Notes under the pieces: generated by a model
Seen by the model: the letters and a program-made list of their open reading frames with translations, nothing else
Told to the model about the DNA's origin: nothing
Database searches by the model: none
Shown here: one piece after another, positions 45,809 to 57,340 of the stretch
Position numbering within the stretch: position 1 is the stretch's first letter
How the letters are laid out: each line of letters opens with the position of its first letter
Source: Globisporangium splendens
Taxonomy: Eukaryota > Oomycota > Peronosporomycetes > Pythiales > Pythiaceae
NCBI GenBank assembly: GCA_006386115.1
Contig: VFIW01000027.1
Coordinates: forward strand, 310,001-374,000
Reading direction: 5' to 3'
Length of the DNA stretch: 64,000 nucleotides
Position numbers and translations under genes: made by a program

Positions 45809-46497
45809 TGGAGCTCTTCGGCGTGACAGCCAGCAGTGTGTGCTGCCTTCTATCAGCAAGTCATAATCAACCAGAGCGCAATTCATTTTGGCCATCAATT
45901 CACAAAATGAATGGAATAATTGATACATTATTTACGAAAAATAGACGAGTTGAATACAAAACATCGTGCTTGTGCTTGAACAAATTACAATTACCACTGC
46001 ATACTACATGTAAATTTCCTGAAATAGACTCTACGTTCACATAAACTCCTCTGCTTTAAGCCAAATAGACGCATCCATGCCCAGATAGGTACACTAGATC
46101 TTTGTATGGCACTCTTTTCTGTAAAACCGCAGGAAAGAACCGCCCATGCCGGTCGCGGCCATCCAAAGCCATCATCCGCTCCCCTGTCCACAATCCGCCG
46201 CGCGCACATCCGAGAGCAAGTTGGAGGCATACAGCCGCGACTCCATACACACACACACACACACACCCAGCGTCCTTCGCTTGTCCTCATAAGCGCCGTG
46301 CGCATACGCCCGTGCCGCTCTTGTCCAAAGCAGAAACAGAAGGAAGGCGGCAGGTACGCGACCTTTGGGATCTTTTCTTTTTCTTCTTCGAGGGTGTGAC
46401 GCCTGGCGCTGGACAAAAAGCGCGCAACTGAAGATTAGAGGCGGACTGGCGCGTCAGCTCAAGTGCGTGCGTGTGAGTCTGAGTGCATAGTGCAGCT
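45809..46497. promoter_or_regulatory. Divergent intergenic region
   Basis: The gap separates the starts of RsfS (minus) and the FHA gene (plus), so it should contain both promoters. A CA dinucleotide run lies at about 46247-46266. No specific motif was recognised. Confidence 0.45.
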
Positions 46498-49012
46498 ATG
46501 CAAGACCCGATCCGCATGCACAGCACCATGAGTCCGACGTTCCAGGCGACGTCACAGCTCAAGCAGCAGCAGCATGTCGTGGTGCTGAAAGTGCGTCCAG
46601 GCGGTAACAACAACAACAACAATTCGATTGCAACAAGGACGTCCCAGCCATGGACGGCGACGCACGACGGCATCGCCATCGGCACGCTCTCGAGCGCGGC
46701 GTTCCACTGCAACAACGACCCAATGGTATGAGTTTACTTGCCTTGCATGGAGTCTAGAGTTGCGTTTGATTATGATAATCTGTATGCTTTGTGACGTAGG
46801 TGTCGCCGGAGCATGGTACGCTCGAGTGCACGACCAAGCACGGCGTGTGGGTGTACGTCGACCACAGCGTGCACGGCACAAGACTCAACGATGCGCGGCG
46901 TGTGCACCAGGACGCTGTTGTCGTGCACAATGGCGATCGGCTTCTCGTCGGCAACACGGAGATTGAACTGCAATTTGAGAAAACGGCACCATCCAGCGCC
47001 ATGAAAGATCGCGACGAGGACAGCCTCTCGCCTTTGCGACACCGTACAAATATCGATCGCCACCATCACCAGACCACAGACAACAATAGTGTCTGTCGAA
47101 GCAACCAGAGCGTGGTCGCGCCGTCGCCCATCATGTGGCCCGCTTCGACAGGGAAACTACCAGATCAGAGGCTTGAGCCACCGACAATCGTCACATCGGG
47201 TGATCGGTTTTATCCCAGTGCTGCGCCTCCAGAGTACATTGCGTCACCCATTCCTGGCTCGAACTGGCGCCGAAAGCGCCATTCCATGACAGCGTTCACG
47301 CCGTCGCCTGCGCCACCACCAGGATCTGCTATGAGCGGTGGTGGATCTGCTCAAAACCAGTTTAACCCATTCTTGCGGCCACGGCCATTGGTTCCATCGG
47401 CTCCGTCCACGCCGCCACGTCAAGTCGTGACTCGACCTAGTGCTGCTGTGAATGTTATGAGTCCACACCAGCCGTACGGGCACCTCAAGTGGACACCTCG
47501 TCCGGAAGACAACAACGAAGAGGAGAAGAAGTGGCGAACTGACGTAACAGCGGCACCACCTCCATTAGATTACTCGCCCTCGCCTGTGACGACGCCGACT
47601 TCGTGTATGCAGAGAGCGCAGCAGCCGCAAAATCCATCGCCACCACAGTCACACCAACAATACTCTCCTCATACTCACATGGATACTCCTCCATCAGCAC
47701 CAAAGTCTCGTCGGGACGATCTGCGAATCCAAGTCTCCAAGAAAATGGCAGGAGCGATCGATAGCAGCAAACGAGCAGGGAATCACGGCGAGGGGCTCGC
47801 TGGACGACCCACCTCCATCGGTCTCAAGATCCCACTTCCGACGACACCGCCACCATCAACAGCGTCAAGTCGTCCTGGATCCAACAACAACAACAACAAC
47901 AGTGAATTTGATTTCCACAACAATCCGCAGCCGTCGTCGCCAGTCGCACACAAAGACATTTTGCGCCAGAACGAGTCGTTGCTCAACATTCTCAAGAACA
48001 AGTACAAGGAGGAGCAGTTACTCAAACAGCAGCAAGAAGAATGGATGCGCCACAATTTCAACCTTGGGTCGGCAGCACGCACGCCGCCCATGTCCCCGAT
48101 CAAGAAAGGAATGCCAAGAGACGCAGCCAACAACCGTACCGATGGAAATGACGACGCAGAGGGTGTGATGAGCGATCTGGAGATTCCACTGCGCGCACCT
48201 GCACTGCTACGCACCATTTCACTTGGTTTGCATCAAGCGAGCCCGCGTCTCACTGCGGCGGTGCTTGCGTCCCGTGCCCGAGTTGGCAGTTTTGACGGCA
48301 GCAAGAGGCACTCGAATCAGCGCTCGCCTCAGACGGCAACGAACATCTCACAGGGATCTGATGACTTCTCCAGCGTCAGCAGCAGCGCGTCGACCGAGCC
48401 AACATGTCATCGTCGCGTCACGCGCTCGCTTTCGGTACGTGAGTCCTTCTTGTTGTCTTGTGTCGTTTGTGTTTGAATGTCATTTCGTTTATTTGGGTTA
48501 TTTTTGTGCAGATTTCGTCACAAGAAGAAGACAGCGGTGGTGACGACGGCGTGAGTTCGGCCGAACTCAACGAGTTCATGGGCTACGAAGACGATGTCGA
48601 CGGGATCACGTCGTTCACGACACATGCGCTGTACGCGAGCAACGAGTACAAATCGTCTGCGTCGAAGGGGGACGATTCCATGCTCCAGTTTTCCTCGCAC
48701 TCGTCGTCGACGGCGTCATCATCTAGGACGGCGACAACCACGAACGATCGCTTCTCCATCGATATCGTGACGTCGCCCGAAGATGACGACGATGGAGACG
48801 ATGCTGATGTGCTAAAAAGTCCAACACGGGGAAGTGGCATAGCCCCACAGTTTGTACGCAAAGCAGCAGCAGGCGCGACCCCGAATCTCTTTGATGGCAC
48901 ATTGGCAAAGCGGCTCCACCATCGCAACCCAGACAAGTCGCCGATCGACTTGAGCCCAGGAGGCTCCCACGTCACTCCTGCTCGCCGCTTTCACCGCATC
49001 CAGTCGCCTTGA
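46498..49012 (+). CDS. FHA-domain protein with long low-complexity tail
   Basis: Three exons, 46498-46725, 46800-48434 and 48512-49012, give about 787 residues. The forkhead-associated fold spans the first intron. A β-strand region with I-A-I-G-T-L-S comes before it. V-S-P-E-H-G-T-L-E, V-Y-V-D-H-S-V-H-G-T-R-L-N-D and G-D-R-L-L-V-G-N follow, covering the phosphopeptide-binding loops, with some deviation from the canonical Arg-Ser-His set. FHA domains bind phosphothreonine. The rest is Pro/Ser/Gln/Asn-rich with asparagine runs, and carries no other domain. A short helix (L-L-N-I-L-K-N-K-Y-K-E-E) lies mid-protein. Partner and pathway are unknown. Confidence 0.85.
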
Positions 49013-49228
49013 CGCGTCTCTCTATCGTCGCAATGAAAATGGTGATGCCACTCGCCTTTTTGTCGATTTTTACATGTGCAGAATCGCTTTGGGGACCTTT
49101 TTTATTCGAATTTGAAAGGAAGGAAAATGTCTTATTGCGCGCGACTTTAATGATATAAATAAGAGTGCTGTGGTTGCTACACGATGCCGCCTGCCATGCT
49201 CATTTTCCTTCTCGCTTCTTTTACAAAC

Positions 49229-50534
49229 CTAGGGACTAATGTCGAACTGCATGCACGCATTGAGTTTTCGTCGCAGGTCGCTGAGTTCTCGGTTCACGCG
49301 CTCGCTTTTCCCACTACTCACACGATGACGGCTGTTGTCGTTGTCGTTGCTTTTGTGCGGCGTCGTTGGTGGCGTCATGTCCGGCGACGAGGCTGTGGGC
49401 GACGTTGGCGCGTACGAAAGATCTTTCTGGGATGCCGCAGATTGCTTGGTAGACACTTTGGCGGGAAGCGTTAGTGCGATGTCTCGCGTTCGAAGATGGC
49501 GCCTGTCACGTTCATGTCGAGTGTGGTGTTCATCATGTTCCTCCTGGTTGTTGTTGCTGGCGGGATGGTATCGTGGGGCGTATGTCTCGTCGGTCGCTGG
49601 ATCCGATACTCCTGAAGACATGGACGAGCTCGACATCGGGGATCGCAAGGACGTGATAATGGGTCGTGGTCGTCGGCTGCTACTGGTCGTCGCACGGATT
49701 GCTTCTGCTTTTGCTTTCGCCAATTCCTCGGATAAATACTTGTTCTGCTCTCGTTTCTCGCTCACCTTGCGCTTCAGTCGGTGGACCTGGGTCTCCAGTT
49801 CCATCTGTTCATCCTGCTTCTGGTGCGAGAGCATCTTGAGGCGGTTCTCAAAGTTTCGAGACGTACGCACCGCGGTGTCCACGCGGTTCTGCAGCAACTT
49901 AATCTCGCGGCAGAGGCTGTCGTTGCGCTCTTTGCTCTGCCGCGCGTCTGCCTTTGCCTCTGCTAACCGCTCATTCATGGCCTCGATCTCGGTCTGTTTG
50001 GTCTTCTCGAACCGCGTCCAGTAGTCTTGTTCCTGGCGGAGCAGCATTTTCAGCGCGTCACATTCGCTAACGATCGAGTCTTCACGTGCCTGCAGCTGTA
50101 CTCGTTCGCTCTGGAAATCCTCTTGCGCCATCACCAGCTCTTCCTGGAGCTCCTTAATCACCGCATTCGCATGCTGCTGCTCCAGTTGTCGCTCCTGAGA
50201 AACGACTTCCAGCTCCTGTTTTAGCGCGACGATCTCTCTGCACAAGAAAGTACATACAAATTAGATTCACTTCCAACACTCTCACAAACTATACGCACAG
50301 GACGTACGCTTGCTGTTGCTGTTGAGTGGTCTCCAACAAGTCGTTGTGCGTCGTGAGACACGTGACCTGCTTCTCGAGCGCCACGAACGCGCGCGCAAAC
50401 TCGCTCTGCATCTGCAGCATCAGGTCTCGGTAGTGCGCTTCGCCGCGCTGCGTGCTGCTGCTGATGTTGGCGGCCATCGGGAGCGTTGGCTGCTGCTGCT
50501 GTGGGGGTAACCGGTGGTTCTCTTCGTACGCCAT
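49229..50534 (-). CDS. Coiled-coil protein
   Basis: Two exons, 50534-50308 and 50237-49229, encode about 411 residues from the ATG at 50534. An in-frame ATG upstream near 50770 would add about 80 residues including an Ala/Thr repeat, so the start is uncertain. The first two thirds form a continuous heptad-rich coiled coil. The C-terminal third is Ser/Thr/His-rich and ends with a short helix, V-N-R-E-L-S-D-L-R-R-K-L-N. Proteins of this shape are common in cytoskeletal or flagellar structures, but no family was recognised. It is transcribed away from another coiled-coil gene at 51061. Confidence 0.75.
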
Positions 50535-51060
50535 CGTCACAAGAAGGGATTCTCTGTCGTCTTGCTCTCGCCGCGTCGCTGCTGCCGTCGCTGCTGCCGT
50601 CGCTGCTGCTGTCGCCGGGTCCCTGCTAATGAGCTTCTCGCTGTATGGCTCAAGCAAATCACACTCGCCCTTTTCGCGCCCAAATTTCAAACACACGATC
50701 AATTCAGAGAGGGGTTTGCGAAACACATGGGAACAAGAAAACCTGTCTGCTATTGGCTGCAATGTCATCATTTGATGCAACTCAAAAGCCACACATCCGA
50801 TGTATCGGCTACGTGTCGAAATGTTTCTATTTGCAAGTAGCGGTTATGTTCAAAACCGAAGAATCGAACATGTCGGATATCTCGGCTATGTGATGGTATG
50901 ATTTTTGAATCGTGCGTTGGTTGTTCCGCGCGCGGGAGTATCGGTTCCTTTCTCAAGCGGCGCGCGCGCAGCATTTTCCCCAGCGGCGACTGCATCACTC
51001 AAGGGCACCTCTGTGTCTCTGTGCCTACGTTCGAGTAGAGATTGACGCAGTTGTAACAGG
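50535..51060. promoter_or_regulatory. Shared divergent promoter region of two coiled-coil genes
   Basis: Both neighbours begin from this gap in opposite directions. It contains a GC-rich trinucleotide-like repeat near 50575-50615, which would be coding if the upstream start of the minus-strand gene is used. No binding motif was recognised. Confidence 0.4.
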
Positions 51061-53967
51061 ATGCTGCGCCGCCTGAACGACGAGCGCGTGTTCGCTGGCT
51101 CGCAGGACGTCGTCTACAGCGCTGCGAGCGCCAGCATCGCCTATCAAAATGGACACCGCCGGGGTCATGTGCCACTCGTTGACGAAGCGCGGAATCACAT
51201 GCTTCAGCAGGAGAATGTGGAGGAAGGCAGCGATGGCAGCAGTGCTAATGACGAAGAGGAGGATGAAGCCGACGAAGAAGAGATGTTTCGAGACTCGCGC
51301 CATCCACCGAGTGAGCGGTACCATCCGCAGCACCCATACAATGCGCAGCTCAATATCCTCGCAAAGACGGCGAAGAGTCCGCGCGACCGTGGTGGTAAGA
51401 TCACACGCAGTTGTCGTGGCAGTAAGTATGCGTCAGCGGGTGTGTACGACATCGCCACCCAGCCGATGGAGTTTGTGTTTTTACCGAATGGTGAGATCCG
51501 ACCGCGCGATGAATGCCCACCCGGATTGGCGCTGCCGCCACCTGCGACTGCGTCTGCTGCTTCGGAAACGCATCGTCACCTTTTAGCAGAGAATGCGGCG
51601 GGACGGAAACACTATCAGCGCGTGTATTTGCAAGAGCAGAAGCAACAGCCTGCTGATAGAGCGCTTTATAATGGGGACACTGTACGTCGGCAACACCGCA
51701 AAGCCGCCGAAGGTACAAAGACCGCAAAAAGACAACCAGAGCGTTCTCGACAACGGCCGTCTCGGTTGTGGTCTCCTTCGGAGTCATCTAACGATGCGTC
51801 GTCGTCCGACTCTTCCTCTAGTAGTCGATCGCCTGTGCCAGCAGCACAAGCGACGCAAAGACGACGAGTCAAGAACGCGAGCAATGCCGCGTGCGAGGAA
51901 GAACGCAGCGCATCCGATTCGCCAGAGTCTTCAGCGTCGTCATCATCTGAGTACGAAGAAGATGAAGAAAAGGAAAACGTTCGACATCAGGATCGTCGTG
52001 CACCTCCAGTCGCAGCACCGAAAGAAAAGAAGAAACAAGCAGTGACCATCGCAGGAACGACACGCTCGACTGGTCGCCACGAGAGTGAAAGCAACCTCCC
52101 AGCACGACAGCAAGATCAGTCTCACCGATCGCACAGACAACCGCAACACGAGTCCAACGAAGAACAGCACAGTGGGCAAAGGAAAGCGAAGAGTACGCGG
52201 CAGCCGCCAGACATGATGCAGAGGCAACAGGGAAAGGAGAAAGTTCGGCATTCTCCGAGTAGCAGCGCATCGGACGACGAGTCGCAGGCGTCCTGGTCGT
52301 ATCGACCGAAAGCTGTGAAGCACAACGACGTACATATCCATCACAGCCGATCAGCAGCGAAAATGGATGTGCGCGACTTGCTGAATGAGAATGGCCGAGT
52401 TCCGAAACTCACGAGCCGCTCGAAAAAAGCTTCAGTTAACGGCGACCAACGTGAAAAGATCGCATACTTGGAGCAGGAGCTACAACGGGAGAAGAAGCGC
52501 GTGTTGGAGAAAATGACGCAGTTGCTGGAAGAGCAGGGCAAGAACCAGCAGCTTCAGCATCAACTGGACGTTGCGCAGTCCCAAATCGCGTCGAAAGAGC
52601 GAGAAATCGAGTTGAAAGTGAAAGAAGCTGTCCGTCAGAAGGACGAAAGCTTTGGAAAAGCCGAAGCGCAATGGAAGGCGTCCGTTCTATCACTCGAAGA
52701 TCAAATGCATGTGAAAGACGCGGCAGTGTTACGGTTGGAGACGGAAAAGGAGCAGCTGAAGCAGTCACTGACTAAGCTGAAAGACAACCAGCAAGAGAGC
52801 AGCAGCGCACAGGCAACCGATCGAGAGAGTGCATCAACGAAGCGCCAGATTGAAAAGATCATTTCGAAGCTGAAGAAATTCCACACCCAAGTTGAAAATT
52901 GGAAAACCAACAGCAAAGAAGCGATGACGGGCTGTGAGTATCGGAAGTCTGAGATGCGCAGCCTCGTGGAGAGTCTCTGGTTGGATTTCCCTGCGTTCCC
53001 ATTTTTGGACAATGGTGCGAAAACAGGGAACAACGACGCGGACGAGCCGGCGAATATGATTTTGTTCTTGAAGAAGCGGCTGCGGTTGCGTGAAGACGAA
53101 CTGCGCGAGACGCATGTCAAGTACGTCGAGCTGAAGGAATTGTGCGCGCGTCAGTGTGTTCGAGAAGCGGATTTACAGAACTTCATCAACGAACATCGCC
53201 TTCGCGGGAACTTGGTGATTCGGAAAGACGATGCAGCCACGGCACGTGAGCATGCTACTATCGACGATGATGCAGCGAAACGGAATGTGCATTTTCAAGC
53301 CCCACAGCAGCAAGAGCAGCGGAGTGACGTCAAGACGAAAATGATCGTCAACCGAGCGACCAACACGTCACCAACCTATCACGAAAACGGGAATAACAGC
53401 GAATACGACGAGGACGAGGAGAACGGTGGTGCGTACGAAGACGTCGACGATACAGACGCCGCTGCTGAAGACGACTATGAGGACGACAATCAGCGTGAGT
53501 ACTATTTACAGGAACCAAAAGTGTTTGTCCAAGTGAGTCGGGATGGTGTCTACGAGCATACCCCACGACGGTCATCGTCATCGTCTGCCGTGCTGAAAAA
53601 GCTGGAAGAAGAGCAGCGCGGACGTAAGAAGAGAGACTTTCGCGAGGTGGAGCGCATTCGGTTGGTGCCGTCGCCGACACTCGCGCGTCGCTACGAACGC
53701 GTGTCCGAGGAGCCATTGCGGCCGGCGGCACCACGACGGAAGACACCCGCTAGCAACAACAGCCACGCCATCACATCCTCGCGTTCAGCTTCTAGACTGC
53801 ATCGTCCAACAGCAGCAACGACCACAGCATCGATCCTCAACGGGACGCGGGGTAATTCCGGAGCCGTGCGGAGGAAACCGAGTGTCCAGTCTCCACCAGC
53901 GATCGTACGCACCACGAGGTCACGCTCGGCACGCGCTGCTGGTGCAAACACGGCGCCGTGGATGTGA
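51061..53967 (+). CDS. Large Ser/Glu-rich coiled-coil protein
   Basis: An uninterrupted frame of 968 residues begins at the ATG at 51061. The first 450 residues are low complexity, rich in Ser, Arg, Gln and acidic runs. Residues about 460-650 are a long coiled coil. A more ordered segment with W-L-D-F-P-A-F-P-F-L and the helix R-L-R-E-D-E-L-R-E-T-H follows at about 640-720. The tail is acidic and then basic. No family could be named. Because it shares an upstream region with another coiled-coil gene and zoospores are flagellated, a cytoskeletal or basal-body role is possible but unproven. Confidence 0.75.
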   Translation: MLRRLNDERVFAGSQDVVYSAASASIAYQNGHRRGHVPLVDEARNHMLQQENVEEGSDGSSANDEEEDEADEEEMFRDSRHPPSERYHPQHPYNAQLNILAKTAKSPRDRGGKITRSCRGSKYASAGVYDIATQPMEFVFLPNGEIRPRDECPPGLALPPPATASAASETHRHLLAENAAGRKHYQRVYLQEQKQQPADRALYNGDTVRRQHRKAAEGTKTAKRQPERSRQRPSRLWSPSESSNDASSSDSSSSSRSPVPAAQATQRRRVKNASNAACEEERSASDSPESSASSSSEYEEDEEKENVRHQDRRAPPVAAPKEKKKQAVTIAGTTRSTGRHESESNLPARQQDQSHRSHRQPQHESNEEQHSGQRKAKSTRQPPDMMQRQQGKEKVRHSPSSSASDDESQASWSYRPKAVKHNDVHIHHSRSAAKMDVRDLLNENGRVPKLTSRSKKASVNGDQREKIAYLEQELQREKKRVLEKMTQLLEEQGKNQQLQHQLDVAQSQIASKEREIELKVKEAVRQKDESFGKAEAQWKASVLSLEDQMHVKDAAVLRLETEKEQLKQSLTKLKDNQQESSSAQATDRESASTKRQIEKIISKLKKFHTQVENWKTNSKEAMTGCEYRKSEMRSLVESLWLDFPAFPFLDNGAKTGNNDADEPANMILFLKKRLRLREDELRETHVKYVELKELCARQCVREADLQNFINEHRLRGNLVIRKDDAATAREHATIDDDAAKRNVHFQAPQQQEQRSDVKTKMIVNRATNTSPTYHENGNNSEYDEDEENGGAYEDVDDTDAAAEDDYEDDNQREYYLQEPKVFVQVSRDGVYEHTPRRSSSSSAVLKKLEEEQRGRKKRDFREVERIRLVPSPTLARRYERVSEEPLRPAAPRRKTPASNNSHAITSSRSASRLHRPTAATTTASILNGTRGNSGAVRRKPSVQSPPAIVRTTRSRSARAAGANTAPWM

Positions 53968-56103
53968 AAGAATGCGCGAGTGGCACAAACGAACGCTGGG
54001 AGAAAATAGACTTGCGAGACAGGCTTTTAGTAATTGGAGGAAGCAATAGAGACTGAAAGTCATGCGAGACGTCATGCAGGGCATCGCTGCTGGCAAGTGC
54101 TGCACCTACCAGTGTCAGGAATGCGCATGTATAGTGTATACATTCTATACGTTGTGAGTTATACAGTGTATCGTATGGGAAAGTAATTTAAAGCCGTAAC
54201 TTACTGAGTCATGAAACACTTATTCCAGGACCAATTCCAGGACAATCGTGTCACCACGGAAACAACAGTGCTGGGGGAAGTCCCACCGATGTTTACCCAC
54301 GAAGCGCGCATCCAATTGTGCTTCAGCTTACTGTACAGCACTCTTGACAGCAAAGGAATCCATCTCCTTCGCCTTGCGTGCAAACCTGCGAGACCTCAGC
54401 TCAGCGCACCGAGACCATCTCGACTGTCACAGACGCCCAGTCGCAACATGCACCTCGAATAGTAGGCATCTACAGCGCAATGCGCCTCACAAAGGTCAAA
54501 TGCATTACGGATATGACATAGCAAAGAAGAGCGCCGTGGAATGGCAGGGTGGACCCCAATGTGCGCATTTTTACGTGAAAGAATTGACCTTTCGTTGTTG
54601 TCGCAAAGGCTCGCAGTGTATGATGAGCAACGAGTCAGCAGAGTCAAGGGTGGACTCCAGAAATGCGCATTGTCAAGTGAGTCGTCCACGCCATTGACTG
54701 ATGTCACAAAGGATGACGAGCGAGCGCTTCTTGTTACGTTTTCACGGCTAAAAGAGCCAATATTGGTGTGGATAGCCGTTGCGTCTGCAGCATCTGCAAC
54801 GCCATCATGTCCAGTGCTTTGACGACATCGCCATACAGGAAACCGCGCTCTCCATAGTAAAAAAGCACCCTTGTCCTCCAAGGAATCAGAACCAATCAGT
54901 CAGTCAGTCAGCAGCTCTTTCGCGTGAAGTCACTGAAGAAAGGGCGTTGCATCATAGTGAGCCAGTTGACCGAGTCGCCTCCCAATTTCCACCAATCATG
55001 CCAACTATTGCATCTGATATCTGAGTATGATTGGCTGAAAAAATCAATGACAACACGTCATGATTAGCATTGCAGCGATGAAGTCACCGCTCTCTGACGA
55101 AACACGCTCTCGTCCTCGTTGAAGAAGCAACTGGAAGGCTATGAATGCCTTCTTGATGCACGGGACTCATTATAGCCTCCCGTCGAGAGGTAATAATCTG
55201 GCCGCCAGATTATCGACCGCGTTCGGGGGTATGCAACTGAAATGCAAGGCCAGGAAAGCTGTGGACTGCCTGCGAAAAGAAACGCGAACATTATTGGACA
55301 GGATCTGACGTGGCAGTTGGCGAAGATTTGTTCAGTGTTTCAGTGCAGTGGCGCAAAATGGGAATAGACGAAAGCGAAGGTCTTCAGGAGTTGGATGCGT
55401 AGCAGAAACAATAACTGCAATATACAGGGGCAGCACCACAGAGAAAAACACGCGCAGTCAGTATGTTCACAGAGAAACAGAGAAAAGCACGCGCAGCTAT
55501 TGTTAAGCAGGGCGGTGCATATGCTTCGCACGGAAATAATAAATAGCACGAGAGCGTTTGTTGCTTGGTGGGTCTCTCACTTCAATCTCAGTAACACCTT
55601 GTTTTGGTTTTATGGCAGAGGTACCACCTTGTATCGCTTCTACTTGATCATAATTCTCGTTACATCTCGATGCAAAGTCTATTGCGACTCGTCCCAGTTG
55701 GGACATTTATCTCCCCAATTTTTGCAATACACGGTAGGATGGTCCATCGACACTCGGTGCATCACCATCGCTTGACCTGACATCATACGAAAATCGCTCC
55801 AAACGTCACCCGCTACCGCCGTGCTCTACCGACATGTCGGTACACATACAAACTTTCATATAAAAGGAAATGTCGGTACACCAGCCGAGATGACAACAAG
55901 CAGAATCTGGCAATGACATCGCACCGAAGAGCTCCATACGTAACCTCAGCACGCTGGCAATGGCAATGGCGCAATTGTTGCTGGGAATGGATGCCACCAA
56001 CCAAGGGGACGGAATATGAAGTTGGCGCTTGCGTGAGCCACCGCTCATTATCACATTTCCCTTCAACCGCTCAAGTCCGACGGCATTCAGCAAGAGCAGC
56101 ATC
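53968..56103. other. Gene-poor 2.1-kb region
   Basis: No intact gene was recognised. The region has an imperfect local duplication at about 54545-54690 and a CCAAT cluster at about 54890-55035 with no gene directly behind it. The palindrome at 55828-55841 sits before the second desaturase. Open frames such as 54211-54462 have no domain. Confidence 0.4.
55828..55881. promoter_or_regulatory. Palindrome with repeated half-site upstream of desaturase copy 2
   Basis: ACCGACATGTCGGT at 55828-55841 is a perfect 14-bp palindrome. ATGTCGGTACAC occurs at 55834-55845 and again at 55870-55881. The ATG of the desaturase is about 220 bp downstream. A repeated palindromic site of this kind suggests a dimeric regulator. 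I did not find it upstream of desaturase copy 1. Confidence 0.5.
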
Positions 56104-57069
56104 ATGGCGACGTGGGGAGAACTCATCAAGCAAGCCAACTGGTTCATGTGCTACTACCTCACGGTGGTGCACGTCGGTGCGATTGTCGGTCTCACGTGCA
56201 TCTACTCGGGCATCAAGTGGTCCATGGTCCCGATGTTTTTCTTCATTTACTATCTCTCCGGTCTGGGGATCACTATGGGAGCGCATCGCCTCTGGTCGCA
56301 CAAGTCGTACAAGGCGCACGGCTCGGTTCGCTTCTTCCTCATGCTCTGCAACTCGCTCGCGAACCAAGGCACGATCTTCCACTGGACGCGCGACCACCGT
56401 GTGCACCACAAGTACTCGGACACGAGCGCCGACCCGCACGACTCTGGCCGCGGTTTCTTCTTCGCGCACATGGGCTGGTTGATGGTCAAGAAGGATCCAC
56501 GCGTGATTGAAGCTGGTAACAAGCTCAACTTCGACGACTTGTGGGCGGACTGGACGGTTGTCTTGCAGGAGAAGCTCAACCCATGGGGTCAGCTCTCGAT
56601 GTGCTTCCTTGCGCCAATGTTCGCTGGCATGTACTTTTGCGGCGAATCGTGGTACAACTCGCTGTTTGTACTCGGCTTCCTCCGTTACGTGGTTGTGTTG
56701 CACGCGACCTGGTTGGTGAACAGCGCCGCTCACTTCTACGGCTACCAGCCTTACGCCGACATCCCTCCTCGCGAGAACTGGCTTGTCTCGCTCGGTGCGA
56801 TCGGTGAGGGCTGGCACAACTGGCACCACAAGTTCCCATACGACTACGCGACGTCGGAGTTCGGTGTGACCCAGCAATTCAACCCAACGAAGCTCACGAT
56901 CGATTTCTTTGCGGCGCTCGGCCTGATCACGGACCGCAAGCGCGCCACGGGTGTGTGGGACAAGATGAAGGAGGCGCAGGTCCAGGGCCACTCGGGCGAG
57001 ACGGTCAAGGACCCTGAGGGTGACGACCCGAACCTCGCGTTCTCGCAATTGAAGGCCAAGTCGCACTAG
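56104..57069 (+). CDS. Acyl-lipid/acyl-CoA desaturase (delta-9 type), copy 2
   Basis: An intronless gene of 321 residues from the ATG at 56104. It is a close paralogue of the gene at 27366-28331, on the opposite strand 28 kb away. H-R-L-W-S-H, H-R-V-H-H and H-N-W-H-H boxes are intact, so the di-iron site should be functional. Differences cluster in the membrane helices and the last 30 residues. Flanking sequences are mostly unrelated apart from a short G-C-T-C-A-A-G-T-C-C match in the leader. The two enzymes may differ in chain-length preference or expression, which is inference. The C-terminus carries no lysine-based retrieval motif. Confidence 0.93.
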   Translation: MATWGELIKQANWFMCYYLTVVHVGAIVGLTCIYSGIKWSMVPMFFFIYYLSGLGITMGAHRLWSHKSYKAHGSVRFFLMLCNSLANQGTIFHWTRDHRVHHKYSDTSADPHDSGRGFFFAHMGWLMVKKDPRVIEAGNKLNFDDLWADWTVVLQEKLNPWGQLSMCFLAPMFAGMYFCGESWYNSLFVLGFLRYVVVLHATWLVNSAAHFYGYQPYADIPPRENWLVSLGAIGEGWHNWHHKFPYDYATSEFGVTQQFNPTKLTIDFFAALGLITDRKRATGVWDKMKEAQVQGHSGETVKDPEGDDPNLAFSQLKAKSH

Positions 57070-57340
57070 ATTTTCCACGAGAGCACCACCAACAAAAATG
57101 CACTGTCCTAACTAATTAATGAATGTCTTCGTTTGTGTTTCTCGGATGTTTTCTGCTTGGGTCTGTGTCCCCTCCCTTGCAATGTGATCCATTTATAGAC
57201 ACTGTGTCTCTCTTGTAGACGAAGAGCTATTTTCAGACAACAAATCGAGAGTGTTGGTTGTTGTAGTCATGTTCTGATAGTGGCATGGCTAGCTGCCTTG
57301 CGTCAATGTGGAGAAGCAGAGCGAAGATTACAGTGGTCTC

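Noticed and set aside
54541..54690. Imperfect local duplication (GGGTGGAC...GCGCATT blocks)
   Set aside because: Too short and diverged to call a mobile element; listed only as part of the intergenic description.
56071..57078. 335-codon frame antisense to desaturase copy 2
   Set aside because: Same composition artefact; the plus-strand frame has all catalytic motifs.
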